Positions 8,775 through 19,616 of a DNA stretch of 64,000 nt are shown here, piece by piece (positions within the stretch are counted from its first letter, which is position 1; every line of letters begins with the position of its first letter). The stretch comes from VAYN01 sp963702075. Lineage in GTDB: Bacteria; Actinomycetota; Thermoleophilia; Solirubrobacterales; 70-9. A program made the position numbers and the translations under genes. The stretch lies in assembly GCA_963702075.1 (NCBI GenBank), contig OY969703.1, positions 868,001 through 932,000 of the forward strand, in the 5' to 3' direction. The notes beneath the pieces were generated by a model, which saw nothing but the letters and a program-made list of their open reading frames with translations, was not told where the DNA came from and made no database searches.

Positions 8775-10370
8775 GTGAGAGAAGCCGCCGCCGCGCCGAT
8801 CTCCCGCCTGCTCTCCGACGAGCGGCTGACCCGCCGCGCGGTGGGCGGGGACGAGCGCGCCTTCGCGGCGATCTTCCGCCGTTACCACCAGAGCCTCTAC
8901 CGCTTCTGCCTGGCGATCGTCGGCAATCCCGACGACGCCTCCGAAGCGCTGCAGAACACGATGATCAAGGTACTGCGGGCGCTGCCGGGCGAGGAGCGCA
9001 GGATCGACCTGAAGCCGTGGCTATACCGAATCGCCCACAACGAGGCGATCGACCTGCTGCGGCGGCGGCGGGAGACGCGCCAGCTCGACGTCGAGCAGGT
9101 TGCTCCGGGCTACGGCCTGGCCGAGGACGTGGACACGCGGGAACGGCTGCGCCGCCTGCTCGTCGACCTGAAGGAACTGCCGGAGCGCCAGCGCGAGGTG
9201 CTGGTGATGCGCGAGCTGGCCGGGCTCGGTTTCGAGGAGATCGGCAGCGCCCTGGATACCTCGGGAGCGGTCGCGCGGCAGACGCTCTACGAGGCCCGCC
9301 AGAGCTTGCACCAGATGGAGGAAGGCCGTGAGATGAGCTGCGCCGACGTCACCAAAGCGCTCTCCGACGGCGACGGTCGCGTCACCCGGCGGCGCGACGT
9401 CCGCGCCCATCTGCGCAGCTGCTCCTCCTGCCAGGCCTTCCGCGAGGAAATCCGCAGCCGCCAGCGGGACCTGGCAGCGCTCGCGCCCCTGCCTGCGGTC
9501 GCTGCGGCGGGGATGCTGCATGGGCTGGTCGGCGGCGGCTCGCAGGGGGCTGCGAGCGGCGGCGGCCTGGCGAGCACCCTCGGCGGCGGCGCGGCGAAAA
9601 CGATCGGCGCCTCGGCCGCGGCGAAGGGAGTGGCGACGGTGGCCGTGGTGGCGGCGATCGGCGTCACCGCCGCGGATCGCGGCGGCGTCATCCATCTCGG
9701 GCTGTCCGGGGAAAAGGCAACGAAACCGGCTGCGCCGGCATCGGGCTCGGCAGATCCGGCAGGAGCAACCCCTGCGCCAAGCGACCAAGCCCCGAAAGTC
9801 AAGAGCCAGCACAACCTCAACGCCGAGAGCAAGCAACCTCAGGACTCCGCTTCGACCGCCCGCGGCTCAGGCGCTGCCGGGGTCGATGCCCAGGTCAACC
9901 CGGGGCCAGAGGCGAGCGCCCATCACGGCACCGCAGCGGCTCCTGCCCCCGAACACGCCCAGCCGCACGAGCAGATCAGCGCGGAGGCGCAGGGACCGCA
10001 GGCCGAACATCCTTCCGGCCAGGGTCACGAAAAGCAGCACCCGGAAGCCGCGACGGGCGGTCAGGAAACGGCGGCGAGCCACAAGCCGCCGACCGCGCAA
10101 GCGGGAACCGGCGACGCTCCCGATAACCCCGGTAAAGGCAAAGGCGCCGGCCAGGGAAAGCCGGAAAAGCCCGCCCATCCTGAACACCCGGCCCATCCCT
10201 CTCATCCGGCGACTCCGGAACAGGCGACCGAAGCGCCGCCGGAGGAAGCGCCGGCAGGTCCCTCGGCGACGGAGACCGAACCGCCGGGTAAATCGCAGGG
10301 AAACGGAAAATCCGACTCACCTGGCCCGCCTCCCGGCAAAGGTCCGCCGGAAAAGACTCCAAAGGACTGA
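8775..10370 (+). CDS. ECF sigma factor fused to a zinc-finger anti-sigma-like domain, a membrane segment and an exported Pro/Ala-rich tail
   Basis: 531 residues from GTG 8775 (GGGAGA upstream). Residues about 15-180 are a complete ECF sigma factor: region 2 (YHQSLYRFCLAIVGN, DASEALQNTMIKV, WLYRIAHNEAIDLLRRRR) and region 4 (LPERQREVLVMREL, then a helix-turn-helix). At about 195-220 follows a zf-HC2/ZAS-like finger (HLRSCSSC, the H-x3-C-x2-C pattern). A hydrophobic segment (about 285-303) and roughly 220 low-complexity Pro/Ala/Glu/His residues end the protein. It looks like a sigma factor and its membrane anti-sigma on one chain. Glu codons change from GAG in the sigma part to mainly GAA in the tail. 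Confidence 0.85.
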   Translation: MREAAAAPISRLLSDERLTRRAVGGDERAFAAIFRRYHQSLYRFCLAIVGNPDDASEALQNTMIKVLRALPGEERRIDLKPWLYRIAHNEAIDLLRRRRETRQLDVEQVAPGYGLAEDVDTRERLRRLLVDLKELPERQREVLVMRELAGLGFEEIGSALDTSGAVARQTLYEARQSLHQMEEGREMSCADVTKALSDGDGRVTRRRDVRAHLRSCSSCQAFREEIRSRQRDLAALAPLPAVAAAGMLHGLVGGGSQGAASGGGLASTLGGGAAKTIGASAAAKGVATVAVVAAIGVTAADRGGVIHLGLSGEKATKPAAPASGSADPAGATPAPSDQAPKVKSQHNLNAESKQPQDSASTARGSGAAGVDAQVNPGPEASAHHGTAAAPAPEHAQPHEQISAEAQGPQAEHPSGQGHEKQHPEAATGGQETAASHKPPTAQAGTGDAPDNPGKGKGAGQGKPEKPAHPEHPAHPSHPATPEQATEAPPEEAPAGPSATETEPPGKSQGNGKSDSPGPPPGKGPPEKTPKD

Positions 10371-10396
10371 GCCGCCTCGATCTCGCCGAGCTTCGG

Positions 10397-11338
10397 CTAG
10401 GCATCGCCTGCCCCAAGGGCCGCCATCGTCGCGACCACCGATTCGGCCAGTGCCGCGAGGTCGTAGCCGCCCTCGAGCACGGCGCCGACCGGCGCGTCCC
10501 AGCCGGCGGCGGCTTCCCTGACGAGCGTGGCCATGTGGGCGAAGGAGGAGGCTTCGAGTTGGCACTCGGCCAGCGGGTCGTCGCGGTGGGCGTCGAAGCC
10601 GGCCGAGATCAGCACCAGCTGGGGGCGGAACTCGGCAGCGGCGGGAAGGACCTCGTCTTCGAGCAGCCCGACCCAGAGGTCCTCTTCGCTTCCGGCCGGC
10701 ACCGGCAGGTTGATCGTGTAGTCGACGCCGGGCCCGGAGCCGGCGTCCTCGCGGGCGCCGGTTCCGGGGAAGATCCCGCTCTGGTGGATGCTGGCGAAGA
10801 GGACGTCGTCGCGGCGGCGGAAAATCTCGGCGGTGCCGTTGCCGTGATGAACGTCCCAGTCGAGGATGAAGACCCGCTCGAGGCCAAGCTCGGCGAGCGC
10901 CAGCGCCGCGGCGACGGCGACGTTGTCGAAAAGGCAGAAGCCCATCGCTCGGTCGGGCTCGGCGTGGTGCCCGGGTGGCCGCAGCCCGCAGAAACCGACC
11001 TTGGCCTCTCCGCCCGCCAGCGCCCGCGTCATCGCGCAGGCCCCGCCCGCCGCGTGCAGGGCCGCCTCGTAGGACCGCTCGCCGGCGACGGTATCGGCAT
11101 CGATCGCACCGCCGCCGGAGCGGCAGAGCTCGCGAATCGCCTCGACGTGCTCGCGCGGGTGGACGAGCATCAGCTCCTCCTCGCTCGCTGCCGGAGCCTC
11201 ACGCCGCTCCCACCCCAGCCAGTCCCGCTCAGCCAGCGCCGCCTCGATTGCCCGCAACCGATCGGGCTGCTCCGGATGCCCCGGCAGTCCCCGCCGCGGA
11301 TCGTGCTCCAGCGACGAACGGTGGCTGAAGTAGAGCAT
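10397..11338 (-). CDS. Histone deacetylase family (class II-like) amidohydrolase
   Basis: 313 residues from ATG 11338. Zinc-dependent deacetylase fold: HPEQPDRL near the N-terminus, RPPGHHAE (catalytic His pair), FDNVAVAA, ILDWDVHHGNG (zinc Asp and His) and SAGFDAHRDDP (second zinc Asp). Bacterial members deacetylate acetyl-polyamines, acetyl-lysine or small amides; AcuC is one example. It is monocistronic, convergent with the sigma gene and divergent from the membrane protein at 11410. Confidence 0.87.
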   Translation of the reverse strand: MLYFSHRSSLEHDPRRGLPGHPEQPDRLRAIEAALAERDWLGWERREAPAASEEELMLVHPREHVEAIRELCRSGGGAIDADTVAGERSYEAALHAAGGACAMTRALAGGEAKVGFCGLRPPGHHAEPDRAMGFCLFDNVAVAAALALAELGLERVFILDWDVHHGNGTAEIFRRRDDVLFASIHQSGIFPGTGAREDAGSGPGVDYTINLPVPAGSEEDLWVGLLEDEVLPAAAEFRPQLVLISAGFDAHRDDPLAECQLEASSFAHMATLVREAAAGWDAPVGAVLEGGYDLAALAESVVATMAALGAGDA

Positions 11339-11409
11339 CGTCGGGACTGTAGCCGTGCCCCCGCGTCGGGTTTGGCAGGGGAGGGGCATTTGGGGTCGAA
11401 AGCGAGGGC

Positions 11410-12138
11410 ATGGAACCGAGACTCAGCGTCGGCGACACCCTCAGCGAGGTATTCCGCATCTACCGCGAGCAGGCGGGCGTGCTCCTGCCGGTCGCCTTCT
11501 GGCTGTTCCTGGTCGTCGCCATCGTCAACGGCGTGACCGAAGGGAACTTCTCGCTCTTCTGGCTCGGGCTCGTGGTCAGCCTCGCCGTCGGCACCCTCTA
11601 CCAGGGGATGGTGGTGGAACTCGTCCGCGACGTCCAGGACGGTCGCCTCGACGCTTCCATCGGCGACCTGATGCGATCGGTCCTGCCGGTGTTGGGACCG
11701 CTGATCGGCGCCGGCATCCTCGCCGGCATCGGGACCGCCGCCGGCTTCTTCCTCCTGGTCGTCCCAGGGCTCGTCCTATTGACGATGTGGGCGGTAATCG
11801 CGCCGGTGATCGTGATCGAGCGCCGCGGCGTCTTCGAGGCCTTCGGCCGCTCCCGGCAGCTGGTCAAGGATCAGGGCTGGCCGGTCTTCGGGACCGTTGT
11901 CGTCGCCTTCCTGATCGCACTCGTCGGCGGGATCGTCTTCATCCTGATCGCGAGCAGCATCGCCAACGGACCAATCGTCCGCATCGTCTTCAGCGCACTG
12001 GCTTCGACGATCACCGCCCCGATCGAGGCGTTGGTGGCAAGCGTCCTCTACTTCCGACTGCTGGCGATCAAGGGCCAGCCGACCCCGCCGACCGTGCCGC
12101 CCTCAGTGCCGCAACAGCCCGGCGACGGCCTCGGCTAG
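11410..12138 (+). CDS. Multi-pass membrane protein, GPDPase-membrane-domain-like
   Basis: 242 residues. A short N-terminal LSVGDTLSEVFRIYRE motif is followed by about five or six transmembrane segments, with a V..RGVFEAFGRSRQLV loop between segments. This matches the glycerophosphodiester-phosphodiesterase membrane-domain / DUF975-like group, whose function is not established. The last 36 bases overlap the convergent HxlR gene. No enzymatic domain is attached. Confidence 0.65.
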   Translation: MEPRLSVGDTLSEVFRIYREQAGVLLPVAFWLFLVVAIVNGVTEGNFSLFWLGLVVSLAVGTLYQGMVVELVRDVQDGRLDASIGDLMRSVLPVLGPLIGAGILAGIGTAAGFFLLVVPGLVLLTMWAVIAPVIVIERRGVFEAFGRSRQLVKDQGWPVFGTVVVAFLIALVGGIVFILIASSIANGPIVRIVFSALASTITAPIEALVASVLYFRLLAIKGQPTPPTVPPSVPQQPGDGLG

Positions 12139-12411
12139 GCGCGCGCCCCGCGGCGTCAGCGTGTACTCGGTGTGGGGCGGGCGGCCTGGGACCAGGCGCC
12201 GCTCGACGATCCCGGCCTGCTCGAGCTGGTCGAGCCGGTCCGACAGCGTGGTGGGGGAGACGCCGGGGAGGGACTGGCGGAACTCGTTGAAGCGGACGGC
12301 GCCGCTGGAGCAGGCGTAGATCGTCGCCATCGTCCAGCGGCGCTCGAGGATCCCCGCGGCGGCGCGGAGCTCGGTCGGGACCGGGGTGCAGTTGCGGCAG
12401 CGAGGGGACAC
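12103..12411 (-). CDS. HxlR-family winged-helix transcriptional regulator
   Basis: 102 residues, typical HxlR size. An N-terminal CRNC-type Cys pair sits before the winged helix (FNEFRQSLPGVSPTTLSDRL, YTLTPRGARLAEAV). GTG 12411 is preceded by AGGAG that overlaps the lon stop codon (TAAGGAGccacGTG), so the gene is translationally linked to lon and probably cotranscribed. HxlR proteins often sense electrophiles or redox state through Cys. Its target is unknown. Confidence 0.83.
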   Translation of the reverse strand: MSPRCRNCTPVPTELRAAAGILERRWTMATIYACSSGAVRFNEFRQSLPGVSPTTLSDRLDQLEQAGIVERRLVPGRPPHTEYTLTPRGARLAEAVAGLLRH

Positions 12412-12419
12412 GTGGCTCC

Positions 12420-14723
<2,304 letters not shown>

Positions 14724-14745
14724 TTTCTGTAGTTAGTCCTTAGAC

Positions 14746-14773
14746 AGGATAGCGCTGATGGTTTCCACGTCAA
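14746..14773 (-). promoter_or_regulatory. Sigma-70-type promoter of lon
   Basis: Minus strand: TTGACG (14768-14773), a 16-base spacer, then TATCCT (14746-14751). The predicted start lies about 15-20 bases before the lon start codon. It is one of the better matches to a consensus promoter in the window. I see no HspR-type inverted repeat here. Confidence 0.55.
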
Positions 14774-14863
14774 GCGATTCTCGGCGGCTACCGCCTATAG
14801 CCACGGGTTCTGAATACTCATAAGATCGGCGCGCTGATACCGACGGGGGGCCGAGGGAGCGTC

Positions 14864-15619
14864 ATGACCGAGATGGCGAATGTGGAGAAGGCCGAGCGGG
14901 GCTTCACCCTTCTGGGCGACCAGCCGCATGCGGGGCCGGAAGATCCTCTTGGCTTTCGAAGGGCCGTCGAAGGGATCGAAGGGTTGATTCTCGGCTCGCG
15001 CGATTCGACTCCGTTCACGCTCGGCATCGAGGGCTCGTGGGGAGTCGGCAAGAGCACGCTGATGACCGCCCTCCGGGAGCGGATGACAGAGCGACCCGAG
15101 ATCACCGTCGCCCAGTTCAATGCGTGGACCGCCGAGGACGGACGGGTTCTGGAGGGGTTCGTCAAGACCGTCCTCAGCGCGGTCAAGCCGCGCTATCTGC
15201 GCAACGCCCTGCTCAAGCAGAAGGCATTCGGCCTGGTGCGCTTCGGGCTCAGCAGTGCCGCCGGGATGATCGGTCAATCGCGAACCGTCGAGAAGGTCTG
15301 GGATGCGGTCGCCTCCGATCCGCGAGCCAGGAACGAACTTCGCGACCTCGTCAAGGTGACGGTCGAGGACTGGAGGAAGAGCCAGGGCCAGGCGACGCGG
15401 CTCCTCTGTGTCTTCGTCGACGATCTCGACCGTTGCTACCCGGGGGTGGTCCTCGAGGTGCTCGAGGCGATGAAGCTCTACCTGGACGTACCCGGGATCG
15501 TCTTCGTCGTCGGCTACGACGAGGACATCGTCACCGAGGTGGTCCTGAGAAAAAAGGACTATGGCGAGAAGACCACTGCCCGCAATTACCTGGAGAAGTT
15601 CATCCAGATCTCCTACTGA
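14864..15619 (+). CDS. KAP-family P-loop NTPase, N-terminal part ended by an in-frame TGA
   Basis: 251 residues from ATG 14864 (GGGAG 5 bases upstream). The KAP NTPase core is clear: Walker A GSWGVGKST (57-65), the FNAWTAEDG segment, and Walker B with the KAP signature FVDDLDRCYPG (about 185-195), then VVGYDEDIV. The frame stops at TGA 15617-15619 straight after EKFIQISY, a place where KAP proteins normally continue into the rest of the ATPase. The same frame stays open for another 336 codons, so this is half of a larger protein. KAP NTPases occur in phage-exclusion and membrane-associated systems; the role here is unknown. Confidence 0.75.
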   Translation: MTEMANVEKAERGFTLLGDQPHAGPEDPLGFRRAVEGIEGLILGSRDSTPFTLGIEGSWGVGKSTLMTALRERMTERPEITVAQFNAWTAEDGRVLEGFVKTVLSAVKPRYLRNALLKQKAFGLVRFGLSSAAGMIGQSRTVEKVWDAVASDPRARNELRDLVKVTVEDWRKSQGQATRLLCVFVDDLDRCYPGVVLEVLEAMKLYLDVPGIVFVVGYDEDIVTEVVLRKKDYGEKTTARNYLEKFIQISY

Positions 15620-16630
15620 ATCCCACGCGCCGAAGAGACCCAGTCAGAGGCTCTGGTCGAGGGGCTCCTTCGGTCGTCGGGCATCGGCGACCTGCTCGGC
15701 GACACCGAGCGCCGGCTCGTCGTCGATGGAAGCAGCTCCAATCCCCGGCGGATCAAGCGCTTCCTCAATAGCTTTGTCCTGGTCTACGAACTCGACGCCC
15801 GCCTGCGAGAGTTTCGCCCCCAGAGCCTCGTTCGCGTTCTGTTGTTGCAGATGTACTTCCCGGAGTTCGCGCGCCTGCTCGAGGACGCCTCCGAGCGCGA
15901 TCCCGTCGAAGAGTTCCTCGAGTACGAGGCAGCCAGGACCGCGCTGCGAAGGGAGGCTCCCAAAGACGATCAGGTAGAGAAGATCGACAAAGCGCTGCGA
16001 GGCCAAAAACTGCCGGTCTCCGATGAATCCGGGAAAGACCCGAAAGAACTCTTCGACATGCTCGAGGAATACATCCCTCCGGAGTCGCGGGCATTGGTGG
16101 CGCGAGACGACTTCGTCACCCTCGTCCGCAGCCTGTTCGTAGGCGACGACTGGGGTGACCTTCGGGCCGCGCTTTCCGGTGGTGCTTTGGCGCAGATCGC
16201 ACCGGTGGAGTTGGAGGAAGAAGATGCTCCGGGGCAAAATGAATTTGCGGGGCTGCGCGTGCTATGGGTAGACGACGAGATAGAGCAAAACAGCCTGTTG
16301 ATCGAACGGATGAGGGAAGGCGGCGCCGAGATCACCACCTCCTGGGGTGTGGAGGAAATGATGGCGGCGCTCTCTCAAGGCCCCTTCGACGTCTTGATCT
16401 CGGACATCGCCCGGGGCGAGGACCCGGAGGCGGGGTTTGAGGCGCTGGAACGACTGCGCCGGGAACGTCCCCGGGAAGTGCCCGATGCGGCGATCTTCTT
16501 CACTGCCCGGAAAACCCCGGCGCGGATCAGACAGGCGAGGACCCTTGACGCTGAGATAACCACCAGCGAAAAGGATCTGCTGGACTATGTGGCCAGTGTC
16601 CGGGGATCCAGCAATGCGTCAAGCAGTTAA
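15620..16630 (+). pseudogene. C-terminal continuation of the KAP NTPase, ending in a response-regulator receiver domain
   Basis: This is the same reading frame as 14864-15619, separated from it only by one TGA. It starts IPRAEETQ, contains the typical KAP NPRRIKRFLN motif, an acidic helical linker, then from about 16249 a receiver-like domain (RVLWVDDE acidic pocket, VLISDIARGED with the phospho-acceptor Asp, FFTAR as the conserved Thr region). Codon usage remains normal. The intact protein would be 588 residues. Either a recent nonsense mutation (CGA to TGA would restore Arg), TGA read-through, or reinitiation, for example at ATG 15851, could explain it. Confidence 0.7.
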
Positions 16631-17255
16631 GTGCCAGATCTCGATCTCGGCCGACGGCTACATGGCCGGGCCGAACCAGAGCGAGGAGAACCCGCTCGGC
16701 GAAGGCGGGATGGCGCTGCACGACTGGGTCGTCAAGCTCGCCGCCTGGCGGGAGCCGCACGGGCGCGAGGGCGGCGAGGTCAACGCCAGCAGCGAGATCT
16801 TCGAAAAGGCGGCCGGCAATACCGGCGCGGTGGTGATGGGACGGAACATGTTCGGCCCGGTACGCGGTCCCTGGACCGAGCCGCTCTGGAACGGCTGGTG
16901 GGGCGACGAGCCGCCTTTCGGGGTGCCGGTCTTCGTCCTCACCCACCACGAGCGCGAGCCGCTGACCCTCGGCGAGACCACCTTCCACTTCGTCACCGAG
17001 GGACCGGAGCGCGCGGTCGCGCTGGCGCGTGAGGCGGCCGGGGACCAAGACGTCTCGGTCGGCGGCGGCGGCGAGACGATCCAGGAGCTGATTCGCGCCG
17101 GCCTGCTCGACGAGCTCCTCGTCAACCAGGTGCCGGTGATCCTCGGCGGCGGCACCCGCCTACTCGACGGCATCCCGCCGAGCGTGAAGCTGGAGCAGAC
17201 GCGGGTGGTCGAGGGACCCGACGCCGCCCACCTCTCATATTCGCTCTCCTATTAG
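16614..17255 (+). CDS. Dihydrofolate-reductase-like (RibD C-terminal) protein
   Basis: 213 residues from ATG 16614, overlapping the 3' end of the preceding frame by 17 bases. DHFR/RibD-C fold: CQISISADGYMAG at the N-terminus, AVVMGRNMFGP, PVFVLTHH, VSVGGGGETIQELI and VPVILGGGTRLLDG. These are NADPH-binding features of the yyaP/YwjB group, whose substrate is usually unknown. It probably shares a transcript with the KAP/receiver gene, and its stop codon interlocks with that of the convergent SHOCT gene. Confidence 0.82.
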   Translation: MRQAVKCQISISADGYMAGPNQSEENPLGEGGMALHDWVVKLAAWREPHGREGGEVNASSEIFEKAAGNTGAVVMGRNMFGPVRGPWTEPLWNGWWGDEPPFGVPVFVLTHHEREPLTLGETTFHFVTEGPERAVALAREAAGDQDVSVGGGGETIQELIRAGLLDELLVNQVPVILGGGTRLLDGIPPSVKLEQTRVVEGPDAAHLSYSLSY

Positions 17256-17527
17256 GAGCCGAGAAGCTTGGCCTTCTGCGCCGCGAACTCCTCCTCGGTG
17301 AGGATTCCCTGCGCTTTCAGCTCGCCCAGCTCCTTGAGCTGATCGATCGTCGAGCTGCCGCCGCCCGCCGCCTGGGGCGGGGGAGCCGGTTCGGCCTGCA
17401 TCGGCGCCTGCTGCTGTTCCTGTTCGGCCCAGCGCTGGCCCTGGCGGCGGGAGACGCGGTTGCTGACCGACGTGGCGGTGCCGGCGATGACCGCCGTCCT
17501 CGCCACCCCTCTGAGTAGTCCTGGCAT
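17252..17527 (-). CDS. Small SHOCT-domain protein
   Basis: 91 residues from ATG 17527 (AGGAG 8 bases upstream). A short hydrophobic N-terminus (ARTAVIAGTATSVSN) is followed by a Gln/Pro/Ala linker and a C-terminal SHOCT domain (LKELGELKAQGILTEEEFAA). SHOCT domains are short oligomerisation modules. It lies 28 bases downstream of the DUF6325 gene, a pairing I know from other actinobacteria, so the two probably work together. Confidence 0.82.
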   Translation of the reverse strand: MPGLLRGVARTAVIAGTATSVSNRVSRRQGQRWAEQEQQQAPMQAEPAPPPQAAGGGSSTIDQLKELGELKAQGILTEEEFAAQKAKLLGS

Positions 17528-17555
17528 GGCCCTCTCCTTGCTCCTGTTGGTTGGG

Positions 17556-17987
17556 TTAAGCCTCGGCGGCGTCGAGCGCCGCGAGGATCTCTCCGGCCGG
17601 GATCCGGCCGCTGGCGACCAGCTCGCCGCCGGAGCGGCGGACCGCACCGACGAACGGCGCTGCCCAGCTGTTCTCGAAGACCAGCAGCGCCGCCGAGGTC
17701 CCGGGGGCGAGCACGTCGCCGGCCTGATCGAGGTCCTCGTCGCCGATCAGGCCCGAGGAGGCGCCCTCGAAGACCGCCAGCTCGGTGACTTCGCCGCCGA
17801 GGTCGGAAAGCTCCAGCGCGGCGACGTTCCCCTCCTCGTCCTTGGCGATGAAAACGAGGTCGAGGATGCGGATCAGGCCGCGGTCGACGAGAGCGACGAG
17901 CTCGGGCGCGACCTCGCCGTTCGGCTGGCGGCCCGGCCACTCGACCAGCAGGTAATCGATCGGTCCCATCTGCACTTCAGCGCTCAT
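17556..17987 (-). CDS. DUF6325-family protein
   Basis: 143 residues from ATG 17987. Begins MGPIDYLLVEWPGRQPNGEV and contains LVDRGLIRILDLVFIAKD, a long acidic core and two small hydrophobic stretches. It matches the DUF6325/DUF1269-like group of small actinobacterial proteins. Function unknown. It is the first gene of a two-gene unit with the SHOCT protein and is divergent from glutamate decarboxylase. Confidence 0.75.
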   Translation of the reverse strand: MSAEVQMGPIDYLLVEWPGRQPNGEVAPELVALVDRGLIRILDLVFIAKDEEGNVAALELSDLGGEVTELAVFEGASSGLIGDEDLDQAGDVLAPGTSAALLVFENSWAAPFVGAVRRSGGELVASGRIPAGEILAALDAAEA

Positions 17988-18131
17988 CCGACCCCGTTCC
18001 TCTCATTTGGGAAAGCTTTTCGATCTGCCCGGCTGTCTGCAACATAGCCGCTTCCACCTAAATGGGACAACGGCCGAGCCATTACCGACTAGTCTCGCGC
18101 CAACCCCCCCGACGAAGGAGCGCAGCAGGAG

Positions 18132-19508
18132 ATGAGCCAGTCGCAGAAACCCGAGGAGGCAGCAACGCTCTACGGAGCCCGCTTCCTGATCGAGGACGCG
18201 CCCGACAATGAGTTCCCCCCCGACGGCATGTCGGCGCTCGACGCGATGCGGCTGGTCGACGAGGAACTGGTGCTCGAGGGGGACCCGTGGCGGAACCTCG
18301 CAACCTTCGTCACCACCTGGATGGAGCCCGAGGCGCAGCGGATCGTCTCCGAGAACCTGCACCGCAACTTCATCGACCACGCCGAGTATCCGATCTCGGC
18401 CGAGATCGAGCAGCGCTGCATCCGCATGCTCGCCGACCTCTACCACGCGCCCGGCGAGACCACCGGCTGCCGGACGCAGGGCTCCTCGGAGGCGATCATG
18501 CTCGGGGCCCTCTCGCTGAAGTGGAAGTGGAAGGAGCGCCAGGAAAAGGCGGGCCGCTCGGTCGAGAAGCCGAACCTCGTCTTCGGTGGCGATGTCCACG
18601 TCGTCTGGGAAAAGTTCTGCCGCTACTTCGACGTCGAACCGCGGATCGTCCGCCTGCGCGAGGACAAGTACGTGATCGGGCCAGAGGACGTCGAGCCCCA
18701 CGTCGACGAGAACACGATCGGCGTCGCCGCCGTCCTCGGCACCACCTTCACCGGCCACGCCGACGACATCACCGGAATCAACGACCTGCTGATTCAGATC
18801 CGGGACACCCAGGGGATCGACGTGCCGCTGCACGTCGACGCCGCCTCGGGTGGCTTCGTCTGGCCCTTCCTCTACCCGCACTCGGAGTGGGACTTCCGGC
18901 TCGAGCAGGTGCGCTCGATCAACGTCTCCGGTCACAAGTTCGGGCTCGTCTACCCGGGGATCGGCTGGCTCGTCTTCCGCGAGAAGGCCGATCTCGCCGA
19001 GGACCTCGTCTTCTACGAGAACTACCTCGGCAAAACGGACGCGACCTTCACCCTCAACTTCTCCACCGGCGCCTCGATGGTGCTCGCCCAGTACTACAAC
19101 TTCGTCCGCCTCGGCCACGAGGGCTACTCGGCGGTGATGCGGGCGATGGAGCAGAACGCGAAGGCGCTCGCCAAGCGGCTCGAGGACACCGGCAACTTCG
19201 AGCTGATCGGGGCTGACAAAGAGCAGCTGCCGCTGGTCGCCTTCAAGCTCGCCGGTGAAAAGGACTACGACGAGTTCGACGTCTCCTGGCAGCTCTCGGC
19301 CGAGCGCGGCTGGATGCTCCCTGCCTACACGATGCCCCCCGACGCCCAAGAGGTGAAGGTGATGCGGGCGCTGGTCAAGGAGACCCTCGGCCGCCAACAG
19401 GTCGACCGCCTCGCCGACGACATCGAACAGGCCTGCAAGGTGCTCGACGAGAAGGGCGGCGCCCACCCCCACGAGCGCAAACGAATGAAGCGCTCGCCCG
19501 GCTACTAA
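18132..19508 (+). CDS. gadB: Glutamate decarboxylase
   Basis: 458 residues from ATG 18132. PLP-dependent group II decarboxylase converting glutamate to GABA and CO2, consuming a proton. Visible features: DALRLVDEELVLEGDP-like N-terminus, TGCRTQGSSEAIM, HVDAASGGFVWPF (the Asp contacting PLP) and INVSGHKFGLVYPG with the Schiff-base Lys (about 270). No gadC antiporter is nearby, so a role in GABA metabolism is as likely as acid resistance. The gene ends before a palindromic repeat. Confidence 0.95.
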   Translation: MSQSQKPEEAATLYGARFLIEDAPDNEFPPDGMSALDAMRLVDEELVLEGDPWRNLATFVTTWMEPEAQRIVSENLHRNFIDHAEYPISAEIEQRCIRMLADLYHAPGETTGCRTQGSSEAIMLGALSLKWKWKERQEKAGRSVEKPNLVFGGDVHVVWEKFCRYFDVEPRIVRLREDKYVIGPEDVEPHVDENTIGVAAVLGTTFTGHADDITGINDLLIQIRDTQGIDVPLHVDAASGGFVWPFLYPHSEWDFRLEQVRSINVSGHKFGLVYPGIGWLVFREKADLAEDLVFYENYLGKTDATFTLNFSTGASMVLAQYYNFVRLGHEGYSAVMRAMEQNAKALAKRLEDTGNFELIGADKEQLPLVAFKLAGEKDYDEFDVSWQLSAERGWMLPAYTMPPDAQEVKVMRALVKETLGRQQVDRLADDIEQACKVLDEKGGAHPHERKRMKRSPGY

Positions 19509-19563
19509 GCGCCCCTCAAGAACAGAGCGCGCGCGCTCCGAACTGCATCACTGAGCGCGCGCT

Positions 19564-19616
19564 CCGAACTGCATCAACTTTTCTATCTCCTGGGTGGAAA
19601 AGTTGATGCAGTTCGG
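19564..19616. repeat. 51-bp palindromic repeat, copy 1 (convergent 3' ends)
   Basis: CGAACTGCATCAACTTTTC (19565-19583) pairs perfectly with its complement at 19597-19615 around a 13-base loop. One extra C/G pair flanks it. The stop codon of the MMPL gene (TAG, 19583-19585 minus) lies at the edge of the loop. A truncated half copy with duplicated flank (GAGCGCGCGCTCCGAACTGCATCA) lies just upstream at about 19525-19550. It sits between convergent genes, so it may serve as a two-way terminator. Confidence 0.85.
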
